Source: Methanospirillum sp.
GTDB taxonomy: Archaea > Halobacteriota > Methanomicrobia > Methanomicrobiales > Methanospirillaceae
Direction of reading: 5' to 3'
NCBI GenBank assembly: GCA_012728895.1
Contig: JAAYEG010000049.1
Coordinates: forward strand, 1 to 52,680
DNA length: 52,680 nucleotides
Shown: positions 26,242-34,108 of the stretch, piece by piece
Numbering within the stretch: position 1 is the stretch's first letter
Layout of the letters: each line of letters starts with the position of its first letter
Notes under the pieces: model-generated
What the model was told of the DNA's origin: nothing
Seen by the model: the letters and a program-made list of their open reading frames with translations, nothing else
Database searches by the model: none
Made by a program: the position numbers and the translations under genes

Positions 26242-28884
26242 GTGGACGTACGCGGAGGACCCCTGGCACGGTTCCGGTTGTTGTGCCTGGCGGTCGCACT
26301 TCTCGCGGCGCTGCTGCTGATCGCGCCCGGCGCGGGTCAGGTCGCAGCGCTATCCTGGCAGACAGAGATCGTGGACTCGGGGGGGGTCGGGTGGTACACG
26401 TCCCTCGCGCTGGACGGCGCCGGCAACCCGCGGATCAGCTATTTCGACGAGAAGAACGGGGACCTGAAGTACGCGTCGCACGACGGTTCGGGCTGGCGGA
26501 CGGTGACGGTGGACGCGGAGGGAACCGTCGGGTGGTACACGTCCCTCGCGCTGGACGGCGCCGGCAACCCGCGGATCAGCTACCTCGACAGGACCAACAA
26601 CGACCTGAAATATGCCTGGGCTGACGGTTCGGGCTGGCACGCCGAGACGGTGGACGCGGCGGGCATGGTCGGGTGGTACACGTCCCTCGCGCTGGACGGC
26701 GCCGGCAACCCGCGAATCAGCTACTTCGACGCGACGAACGACGACCTGAAGTACGCCTGGCGCGACGGCTCGGGCTGGCACGCCGAGACGGTGGACTCCA
26801 AGTACACGGTCGGATGGTTCACGTCCCTCGCCCTTGACGCCGCCGGGAATCCCCGGATCAGCTACCTGTACGAAGGGACAGACGACCTGAGGTACGCCTG
26901 GAACGACGGCTTGGGGTGGCGGATCGAGGTGGTGGACACGGAGGGCTACGTCGGGAAGTGCTCCTCGCTCGCGCTCGACGACGCCGGCAACCCCCACATC
27001 AGCTACTTCGACGACTCGGACGATACCAAAGACGATTTGAAGTACGCCCGGCGCGACGGCTCGGGCTGGCACATCGAGGTGGTGGACTCGGAGGGATGGG
27101 TCGGGTGGTACACGTCCATGGTGCTGGACGTTGCCGGCAACCCGCAGATCAGCTACTTCGACGACACGAACGACAGCCTGAAGTACGCCCGGCGCGACGG
27201 CTCGGGCTGGCAGACCGAGACGGTGGACGCGGACGGCGAGGTCGGAATGTGGACATCCCTCGCGATCGACGCTGCCGGCAGCCCCCGGATCAGTTACCTG
27301 GACCAGGGGAACGGCAACCTGAAATTCGCCGCCCCCTCTCTATCGCCGCCAGGCGTGGACCCGGTGCCCGGCGGGTCGGGGGCGCCGACCGACACGGACG
27401 GCGACGGGCTGTACGACGATGTCAACGGCAACGGACGGAGGGACTTCGGGGACATCCTTCTCTTCTTCGACCGGATGGAGTGGATCGCGAAAAACGGTCC
27501 ACGGGCTGCGTTCGACTTCAACGGCAACGGCGTCATCGACTTCGGGGACACGATCCGGCTCTTCAACCTGCTCGGCGCTCCCCACATCACCCCGGCACCG
27601 TCCCCTGCAGAGACGATCGAGTCGCCGAACGGCACGACCCCGTCGCCCGTCCCGATCGTCGCCGGGTTCACCATGGACAGGTCAGCCGGTGAGGTTCCGC
27701 TCCCGGTCCGATTCACCTCGACCTCGACCGGCCCGTTCGACGAGCTCGCCTGGTCGATCGCGCGCGGCCCGGCCCCCGTCGCGTCCATGGCCGGCGCGAC
27801 GCCGGAGTACCTGTTCCATGCCGCCGGGAACTACACGGTCGCCCTGACGGCCGTGAACGTCTCGACGGGCGAGTCCAGCTCGGTCTCCCGGTCTCTTTCG
27901 GTTCTGGCCCCGACCAGCGGTAACCAGCCGTACCCCTCGCCCCACCCGGTGCCCGGGAAGGTCGAGGCCGAGGACTACGACCTCGGCGGGTTCTCGGACA
28001 CCACGGCGCCGAACGAGGGCGGGGCGTACCGCGTCGACGCGGTCGACATCGAGGTCGGCGCCAGCAACTACGACGTCGCCTGGACCCGGGCCGGCGAGCA
28101 CCTGAACTACTCGGTGGACACGACGGCTGCCGGCGCGTTCACCCTCTCGCTGCGCGCATCGAACCCGGATACGGCCACGAAACCGGTCGCAGTGTACCTC
28201 GATGGTATCTATGCCGGGAGCGTCCCGGTCGGGTCGACCGGGGGCTGGCCGTCCTACCGGGAGTTCCCCGCGTCGTCCACGCTCTCTCTCCCGGCGGGCC
28301 GCTCCGTCGTAACCCTCGCGTTCGAGGGGGTCAGCCGGCTCAACCTCGACTGGCTGAGTCTCGAGCACGCCGGCCCCGTTCCGACTCCCACCCCGACCGC
28401 CACGGCGACTCCGGTCCCGACGGCCACCCCCACGGCAGCGCCAACCCCAACGGTCTCCGTTATCCCGACCCCGACCGTCACGACGACTCCGGTCACGACG
28501 GCGACCCCCACGATAGCGCCAACCCCAACGGTCTCCGTGACACCGACTCCCACGGCGGTTCCGACGCAGGGGTACTCGCTGAAGGTTACCGGCCTCGACC
28601 TGGTGAACGAACGGGTCTCGATCGCGAACACGGGCGGGGGAGGGATCGACCTCCAGGGGTGCACCCTCTCGAACGAGGGGGCGGCTCGCGTGTACACCTT
28701 CCCCCCGTTCATGCTCGGACCCGGGGCGACCGCGACCGTCCACTCGACCGGCGGCACGGATACCGCGACCGACCTCTACTGGGGCGCCGGGTCGGAGGTC
28801 TGGAACGACTTCCGCGATACGGCCACCCTGAAACGGCCGGACGGCACGGTCATCTCTTCGCTGACGAGGTACTTGAACCCCTGA
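26242..28884 (+). CDS. Large secreted surface protein: seven propeller-like repeats, dockerin-like, PKD, CBM6-like and lamin-tail domains
   Basis: This is an 880-residue protein. A signal peptide (hydrophobic core ~15-30) leads into seven ~47-residue repeats (~41-371), each with variants of GWYTSLALDGAGNPRISY and DLKYA..DGSGW, likely a beta-propeller. Next come two Ca-binding dockerin-like loops (DGDGLYDDVNGNGR; FDFNGNGVIDFGD, ~385-450), a PKD domain (~470-555) and a CBM6-like domain (~565-710; KVEAEDYD, LNLDWLSLE). A Thr/Pro linker (~715-775) and a lamin-tail domain ending DGTVISSLTRYLNP follow. It is probably a cell-surface polysaccharide-binding or adhesion protein. GTG 26242 is ~28 bp after a TATA-like box, so it may be leaderless. 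Confidence 0.85.
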   Translation: MDVRGGPLARFRLLCLAVALLAALLLIAPGAGQVAALSWQTEIVDSGGVGWYTSLALDGAGNPRISYFDEKNGDLKYASHDGSGWRTVTVDAEGTVGWYTSLALDGAGNPRISYLDRTNNDLKYAWADGSGWHAETVDAAGMVGWYTSLALDGAGNPRISYFDATNDDLKYAWRDGSGWHAETVDSKYTVGWFTSLALDAAGNPRISYLYEGTDDLRYAWNDGLGWRIEVVDTEGYVGKCSSLALDDAGNPHISYFDDSDDTKDDLKYARRDGSGWHIEVVDSEGWVGWYTSMVLDVAGNPQISYFDDTNDSLKYARRDGSGWQTETVDADGEVGMWTSLAIDAAGSPRISYLDQGNGNLKFAAPSLSPPGVDPVPGGSGAPTDTDGDGLYDDVNGNGRRDFGDILLFFDRMEWIAKNGPRAAFDFNGNGVIDFGDTIRLFNLLGAPHITPAPSPAETIESPNGTTPSPVPIVAGFTMDRSAGEVPLPVRFTSTSTGPFDELAWSIARGPAPVASMAGATPEYLFHAAGNYTVALTAVNVSTGESSSVSRSLSVLAPTSGNQPYPSPHPVPGKVEAEDYDLGGFSDTTAPNEGGAYRVDAVDIEVGASNYDVAWTRAGEHLNYSVDTTAAGAFTLSLRASNPDTATKPVAVYLDGIYAGSVPVGSTGGWPSYREFPASSTLSLPAGRSVVTLAFEGVSRLNLDWLSLEHAGPVPTPTPTATATPVPTATPTAAPTPTVSVIPTPTVTTTPVTTATPTIAPTPTVSVTPTPTAVPTQGYSLKVTGLDLVNERVSIANTGGGGIDLQGCTLSNEGAARVYTFPPFMLGPGATATVHSTGGTDTATDLYWGAGSEVWNDFRDTATLKRPDGTVISSLTRYLNP

Positions 28885-29397
28885 GACCCTGCCGGCGACG
28901 CGCGCCGGGCCCCGGGTTCGCTCCGCCGGGCCGGCCAAAGAGACCGGCGAGTCTTCAACTCCCGTGCCGGAAACCGTCTCCCGCCCCTGGATCTGCGGGT
29001 GCGGCTCAACCTGGGGACCGGTGACGGGCTGGCGGGCGGATCACCGGAGCCCCCGGGCCGCTGACCGGTCCGACGGCGTGCGCGAGTCCTCCCCGTTCTT
29101 CCCGCGTTCGGGTGGTCCGCGGGAGTCTCTTCTCTCCTCGCTCGCTGCCCCGGACGAAGATGGGGCGGTCGTCGGCAACCCCGGGCCCGCACGCCGGTCC
29201 CGCCCCGGACGCGCCGGGGGATCCCAGACCCCCAGATGGAGGTCAACTCCGCCGGCCGATCCCCGGATGCCGGGCTTTACGATCGCACACGCGTCCGCGG
29301 GAAAGCGCTTACGATACCCGTCCACGGTCACCGGGAACGCCTGGAGATACTGCCGGGTCGACGACGGAGGCATCCGTCCTCGCCGTCCCGCCCGCCG
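28885..29397. other. Gene-free region after the surface protein
   Basis: This region lies between the convergent surface-protein and slipin genes. A 110-codon minus-strand frame (29041-29373) was considered but has no recognisable motif or start signal. No terminator-like hairpin with a T tract was found. Confidence 0.45.
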
Positions 29398-30237
29398 TCA
29401 GGTGCCGGGCCGATCCGTCGTCTCCCCGGGGTCCCCCTCCCCTCTCTTCTTCATCGTCTGTGAGAGAGCGACCAGCCCGGCCGTGTCTCCCAGGCCCATC
29501 GTGTTGAGAACAGGCGCCGGGACGAGTACCAGGACGGCGTTGCTGCTCTTCAGGCCCTCGTACAGCATGTTCATGCCCCGGAGGTGGAGCGCGGTCGAGT
29601 TGTCGGAGTAGGTCCGGGCCGCCTCCTCGAAGGCCCGCGCGATCTGCCTCTCGGAGTCACCGAGGATGACCCGCGCCTGCCGCTCACGCTCCGCCTGTGC
29701 CTGCATCGACATCGCGTCCTGGAGCGCGGTGGGGATGACCACGTCGCGGATCTCCACGGAAAGGACGTCGATCCCCCACCCGTCGATCCTGCTCTGGATC
29801 GTCTTCTGGAGCTCCTGGTCGATGATCTCCCTGCCGGCCAGCATGTCCGCGAGCACGGTCTTGCCGATCACGTCCCTGAGCGCCGTCTGGGCCGCCAGGA
29901 GCACGGCCCCGCGGTAGTCCTCGACCTGGAGCGCAGCCTTCTCCACGTCGGTCACCTTCCAGAAGAGCACCGCGTCCACGTTCACCGGGACGGTGTCCAT
30001 GGTGAGGGTCTGCTCGGCGGTGAACGAGGTCGTGATCACCCGCAGGTCGATCCTGTACGGGACAGTGTTGAGGAAGGGGACGATGAATACCAGTCCCGGG
30101 CCCCGCACACCGACGAACCTCCCGAGGTACAGCACGACGATCCGTTCCCACTGCTTGACGATCCTGATGCTCAGCGCGACGAGCGCGACGAGGATGGCCA
30201 GGATCAACAGGATGATCACTATCGTCACCGGGTTCAT
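29398..30237 (-). CDS. Slipin / stomatin-like SPFH-domain membrane protein
   Basis: This is a 279-residue protein. One N-terminal transmembrane helix (~4-26) is followed by a slipin SPFH domain (WERIVVLYLGRFVGVRGPG, DTVPVNVDAVLFWKVTD) and a charged coiled coil (MSMQAQAERERQARVILGDSER). A C-terminal region follows it. Slipins assemble membrane rings or lipid microdomains and usually pair with a NfeD protease partner, which is not seen here. It is divergent from pspA across ~250 bp, so it is probably part of the same membrane-stress locus. Confidence 0.93.
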   Translation of the reverse strand: MNPVTIVIILLILAILVALVALSIRIVKQWERIVVLYLGRFVGVRGPGLVFIVPFLNTVPYRIDLRVITTSFTAEQTLTMDTVPVNVDAVLFWKVTDVEKAALQVEDYRGAVLLAAQTALRDVIGKTVLADMLAGREIIDQELQKTIQSRIDGWGIDVLSVEIRDVVIPTALQDAMSMQAQAERERQARVILGDSERQIARAFEEAARTYSDNSTALHLRGMNMLYEGLKSSNAVLVLVPAPVLNTMGLGDTAGLVALSQTMKKRGEGDPGETTDRPGT

Positions 30238-30484
30238 GCCTGCTCCGTCTCTCTTCGTGGCTAACAGGGGAGAGGCGCGTAAAATGATATCGAATGCTGC
30301 AACAATTGCATGGATGCCCGGCGGGGCGCTCCCCGGGGACGTCCGCCGGGTTCCGGCGGATTCGAGCGCGTGACCGGATCTCGGGGCGGACTGGCCCGTT
30401 CGCTCGGGAAAGGTATATCTCGCAGCTCGTCAGGTTATCAAGAAGAACGTGTTGGCGGATGACGCCATCGGGAGTGAACACAGG

Positions 30485-31183
30485 ATGGGTCTATTAAATC
30501 GAATGGGAACCGTGATCAAGGCCAAGATGAACAAGCTGATCGGCAAGGCGGAGGATCCCAGGGAGACGCTCGACTACTCGTACGAGCGGCAGCTCGAACT
30601 GTTGCAGAACGTGAAGCGGGGCGTCGCGGACGTCGCGACCTCGAAGAAGCGGCTGCAGCTCCAGCGGGCGAAGCTTGTCGAGAACAGCTCGAAGCTCGAG
30701 ACGCAGGCGCGCGAGGCGGTCCGGGTCGAGCGGGAGGACCTCGCCCGGCTCGCGCTCGAGCGCAGGAGCGCCATCGACTCCCAGGTCGCCACCCTCGACC
30801 AGGAGATCGCCGGGCTCGAGGCCGAGCAGCAGAAGCTGGTCGACGCCGAGCGGCGTCTGTCCACGAAGATCGAGGTCTTCAGGACCAAGAAAGAGACGAT
30901 CAAGGCCCAGTACTCTGCTGCCGAGGCCCAGGTCAAGATCAGCGAGTCGGTCTCGGGGATCAGCGAGGAGATGGCCGACGTCGGGCTCTCCATCGAGCGG
31001 GCCGAGGAGAAGACCGAGGAGATGAAGGCCCGCTCGGCAGCCCTCGACGAGCTGATCGAGCAGGGCACGCTCGAGGACTTCACGGGGCGTGAGGACGCCG
31101 TCGAGCGGGAACTCGCGAAGATCGGGGCGCAGGGAGCGGTCGAGACCGAACTCGCCAGGCTGAAGGCGGAGGAGGGAAAATGA
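30485..31183 (+). CDS. pspA: PspA/IM30 membrane-stress protein
   Basis: This 232-residue, nearly all-helical protein begins MGLLNRMGTVIKAKMNKLI, the amphipathic membrane-binding helix of PspA/Vipp1. The family-typical EDPRETLDYSYERQLELLQ and a long coiled coil follow. It is an ESCRT-III-like membrane remodeller and stabiliser. ATG 30485 has GGGAGTGA 8 nt upstream; a TATA-like GGTATATCT (30411-30419) fits a ~45-nt leader. It overlaps pspAA by 4 bp. No PspF or PspB/C is present, as expected in archaea. Confidence 0.94.
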   Translation: MGLLNRMGTVIKAKMNKLIGKAEDPRETLDYSYERQLELLQNVKRGVADVATSKKRLQLQRAKLVENSSKLETQAREAVRVEREDLARLALERRSAIDSQVATLDQEIAGLEAEQQKLVDAERRLSTKIEVFRTKKETIKAQYSAAEAQVKISESVSGISEEMADVGLSIERAEEKTEEMKARSAALDELIEQGTLEDFTGREDAVERELAKIGAQGAVETELARLKAEEGK

Positions 31184-31458
31184 TCATCAGGGTCATGGGC
31201 GAGGGGCAGTATCTCGTGGATAGCAGCCTCTTCGACGTCCTGAACGAGATCGACAACCGGATCGTCGAAGACGTGACGAAGGGAGACGGGCAGGCCTTCA
31301 GGCAGGGGCTCGACGACCTGATCGGGGAGATCCGCCGGGCGGGAAAACCGGTGGCCGAGACCGACCTGATCGAGTCCGATGTCATCGTCCCCCCGGCAAA
31401 CCTGACCCTTGCCGAGGCGCGGGAAGTCTTCCAGGGGACCGGGGTCTTCCAGGACTGA
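31180..31458 (+). CDS. pspAA: PspA-associated protein PspAA
   Basis: This 92-residue protein begins MIIRVMGEGQYLVDSSLFDVLN, with LIESDVIVPPANLTLAEARE near the end, matching the PspAA domain that accompanies PspA in archaea and actinobacteria. It overlaps the pspA stop in an ATGA quartet and is translationally coupled. It is thought to modulate or bind PspA, but the mechanism is not established. It is convergent with pspAB across 24 bp. Confidence 0.9.
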   Translation: MIIRVMGEGQYLVDSSLFDVLNEIDNRIVEDVTKGDGQAFRQGLDDLIGEIRRAGKPVAETDLIESDVIVPPANLTLAEAREVFQGTGVFQD

Positions 31459-31482
31459 CGGCCCCGTGGCGGCGGGGGAGGC

Positions 31483-32052
31483 CTAGAGCGGGATCCCCCG
31501 CAGGGGGTACCACTCCTCCACCGAGGTCTCGATCGGGAGCTCCCGCTCGAGCATGGCGCGCAGACGGAACTCGCAGGCCGAGTCCCTGCCCTCGTCAACG
31601 GGCACGAAGGGATAGTAGCGTCCCCGCTTGAACGTGAAGATCCAGTAGGCCCGCCGGTTCCCGTCGAACGCGTACACGGCGCAGAGAAGGTACGGGCCGT
31701 AACCCCGTTCGATGAGGGTCTGGCTGATCAGGTGGATCCCCGCAACAAGGTCCTCGAAGTCGGGGTCCTCGAGGACCACCCAGGTGTACCGGTACTGGTC
31801 GGTTTCCAGCCGGTACGAGGTCCCTGTCTCTTCTCTGCCGAAGGCGAGCAGTTCCTCGATCTCGCCCCGGACCCTGGCGGCGCGGGCGGAGTCGATCGGC
31901 CGGAAGCAGAGGGCCGCGGACCCGGCGGGCTCGAGGCCGAGGGCGGCCTGCATGGTGACCCTCGCGGTCGCGATCGCGAAGAGGCGCTCCGTGTCCGCCT
32001 CGGGGATCCGCCCGGTGCCGAGCAGGGCGTCGAGCGCCTCCCGAAACCCCAT
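31483..32052 (-). CDS. pspAB: PspA-associated protein PspAB
   Basis: This 189-residue protein begins MGFREALDALLGTGRIPEAD and contains LVAGIHLISQTLIERGYG and YWIFTFKRGRYYPF, as in the PspAB family, which is regularly linked to PspA, PspAA and HtpX. It is a soluble alpha/beta protein of unknown mechanism. Its ATG shares one base with the TGA of htpX, so the two are coupled. Its position facing pspA-pspAA completes the archaeal Psp module. Confidence 0.88.
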   Translation of the reverse strand: MGFREALDALLGTGRIPEADTERLFAIATARVTMQAALGLEPAGSAALCFRPIDSARAARVRGEIEELLAFGREETGTSYRLETDQYRYTWVVLEDPDFEDLVAGIHLISQTLIERGYGPYLLCAVYAFDGNRRAYWIFTFKRGRYYPFVPVDEGRDSACEFRLRAMLERELPIETSVEEWYPLRGIPL

Positions 32053-32954
32053 CAGCCCATCTCCCGTTCGAGTCTCTCGAGCGCCGCGATCCGCGCCTCG
32101 ACCGGCGGGTGCGAGTCGAGTATCCCGAGTATCGAGCCGCGCGAGGCGGCCGGGATGATGAAGAAGGCGTTCATCCCCTCGACCTCCCGGAGGTCCCGGG
32201 TCGGGACCCGCTCCATCAGCCCGCTGATCTTCGCGAGAGCCGAGGCGAGGTGAGAGGGCTGCCCGGTCAGGAGCGCCGACCCCCGGTCAGCCGAGAACTC
32301 GCGGTAGCGCGAGAGGGCCCGGATCAGCAGGAAGCTCGCGCCGTAGACGGCGCCAGCGACCAGCGCCACGATTACCAGGACCGCCCTGGGATCGATCTGC
32401 CCCCCTCCCCCGCCGCGGTATCCCCTTCCGCTGCCCCCCAGGGAGAGCCCGAACCGGAAGATGAAGAAGGCGGCGGTCGAGAGGAGGCCGGCGATGGTGA
32501 TCACAACGACGTCGCGGTTCCTGACGTGGGAGAGCTCGTGGGCGAGAACGGCCTCGAGCTCGTCCCGGTTGAGCCGCTGCATGAGTCCCGTCGTGACCGC
32601 GATCACGGCGTTCTTCGGCGACCGGCCGGCCGCGAAGGCATTGGGGACGGTTGAGTCCACGACGGCGAGCCGCGGACGGGGGATCCCCGCAATCGCGGAG
32701 AGGCGCGTCATCGTCTCATGGAGTTGCGGGGCCTCGTCCTCGGCCAGCAGGCGGGCGCCCATCCCGGAGAGGACCAGGCGGTCGGAGAGGAAGTACTGGA
32801 TCAGCAGGGCGCCGGCGACGATCACCAGCAGCATGACGGTCCCGACGCCGAGGTAGACCAGGAAGCCGACGAACGCCGCGTACACGACGCCGAGCATCGC
32901 GACTGTCCCGATCATCCTCGACTGCAACCCCCAGTCCCGCGGCCATCGCATCAT
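32052..32954 (-). CDS. htpX: HtpX-family membrane zinc metalloprotease
   Basis: This 300-residue M48 protease has the catalytic motif HELSH in AVLAHELSHVRNRD (~residue 140) and a third zinc ligand in REFSADRGSALL. Two N-terminal and two central membrane segments flank them. Typical HtpX motifs VVDSTVPNAFAAGRSP and HPPVEARIAALERL are present. It degrades damaged membrane proteins. ATG 32954 has GGAGG 6-8 nt upstream; the TATA-like AGTATATAGATA (33063-33074, read in reverse) is its promoter. It is followed directly by pspAB. Confidence 0.95.
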   Translation of the reverse strand: MMRWPRDWGLQSRMIGTVAMLGVVYAAFVGFLVYLGVGTVMLLVIVAGALLIQYFLSDRLVLSGMGARLLAEDEAPQLHETMTRLSAIAGIPRPRLAVVDSTVPNAFAAGRSPKNAVIAVTTGLMQRLNRDELEAVLAHELSHVRNRDVVVITIAGLLSTAAFFIFRFGLSLGGSGRGYRGGGGGQIDPRAVLVIVALVAGAVYGASFLLIRALSRYREFSADRGSALLTGQPSHLASALAKISGLMERVPTRDLREVEGMNAFFIIPAASRGSILGILDSHPPVEARIAALERLEREMG

Positions 32955-33260
32955 CGCGCCCCTCCTCTCGACCCGGGGGATCCACGGTGCACCCGCCCTC
33001 CCTGCAGGACCGCCGTTCTCCGGGTGCATCCGGATTCCGGTATGATCAGAGAGTGGGCCGCAAGTATATAGATACCCGTCGGGGGGCGACGGCTCTCCCC
33101 CTGACACCCAGTCGGCGCTACCTCGCCGGCGGGCGTTCTCTTCGAAGGGGGCCTGCCGGCCCTTCCAGGGTTCCCCGCGCCTTGCGAGAGCGCGGTGGCC
33201 ATGGGCCGTCTCTCGGCGGGACCGGCATTCTGATATCGAGAGGAATCCCTTTGTACCTGG

Positions 33261-33345
33261 GCCGTGGTAGTCTAGCCAGGTAAGGCGGCAGCCTTGAAAG
33301 CTGCTGGGACTTCGTCCCTCGCCCGTTCAAATCGGGCCCACGGCG
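33261..33345 (+). tRNA. tRNA-Ser (anticodon TGA)
   Basis: The acceptor stem GCCGTGG/CCACGGC and T arm GCCCG-TTCAAAT-CGGGC are perfect. The anticodon stem is GCAGC/GCTGC around CTTGAAA (anticodon TGA at 33295-33297). A long variable arm (GGGAC-TTC-GTCCC) marks class II, and the discriminator is G, as in archaeal tRNA-Ser. CCA is not encoded and no intron is seen. Confidence 0.96.
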
Positions 33346-33544
33346 TTTCTGTTCGCGTTCGCTTCGACCGGGTCTCGGTATAACTGCGCGAAGGCCGGTC
33401 CGCCCACTGCGTCCTGCTGCCCGGACAGGTCTGCCGGCACCCTTCCAGCCGTGTCCCCAGGGGTCCCGGGGTGGAACCGCCGCCGCCCCTGCCCGATGGT
33501 ATTTTTGAGCCTGCCGCCCATCTTGAGATCTGGGAGTGATCCAC

Positions 33545-34075
33545 GTGAGAGGCGACCTTCACGATCTCGATCCCGACGGGCTGCGGGAGTACCTCGACTT
33601 TCTCCTCTGGCACTACCGGGTCGTCGACGCCTTCTGGTTCATAGAGACCGCGAACGCGTACGGCCAGGAGGCGGCAGAGGCCCTGAACGAGCGGGTCTGG
33701 GGACGGGTGGCCGGCATGGGCGCGCGCGACCTGCGTCGGCGCTTCGGGCTCACCCGGACAGGCCTCGCCGGATTCGTCGAGACCCTCCGTTTCTTCCCGT
33801 GGGCGGTGATCGTGGGCTACGAGATCGAGGAGTCCGGGGATCTCGTCGAGATCCGCGTCCCGTCGTGCCCGTCGCAGGAGGCCCGGCTCCGGCGGGGGCA
33901 GGGGGAGTATGTCTGCCGGGAAATGCACCGCGCAGAGTTCACCTCGATCGCGCGCGAGGTCGACCCGCGGATCCGGGTCGAGTGCGTCCACGCCCCGCCC
34001 GACCCCCATCCTCCCGGCGAGTACTGCCACTGGCGGTTTACGATGGCGGACGAGCCCGGCGGCGGGAGCGGGTGA
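33545..34075 (+). CDS. DUF6125-like family protein
   Basis: This 176-residue protein has a helical N-terminal half ([20 protein letters not shown]) and a C-terminal half ending with [10 protein letters not shown]. This resembles the DUF6125 / L-2-amino-thiazoline-4-carboxylate-hydrolase-like group, which has no proven role in archaea. Conserved Cys ([26 protein letters not shown]) may bind a metal or cofactor. GTG 33545 is chosen over GTG 33536, because GGGAGTGAT (33532-33540) is a near-perfect Shine-Dalgarno at proper spacing only for the former. It is a single gene convergent with the CHAD fusion. Confidence 0.7.
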   Translation: MRGDLHDLDPDGLREYLDFLLWHYRVVDAFWFIETANAYGQEAAEALNERVWGRVAGMGARDLRRRFGLTRTGLAGFVETLRFFPWAVIVGYEIEESGDLVEIRVPSCPSQEARLRRGQGEYVCREMHRAEFTSIAREVDPRIRVECVHAPPDPHPPGEYCHWRFTMADEPGGGSG

Positions 34076-34108
34076 ACCGGCCGGGCCGCGCCCCGGGGCG
34101 GGAGCGTT

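Noticed and set aside
29041-29373. A 110-codon minus-strand frame after the surface protein
   Set aside because: No motif, start signal or family resemblance is visible, and it overlaps other equally long shadow frames.
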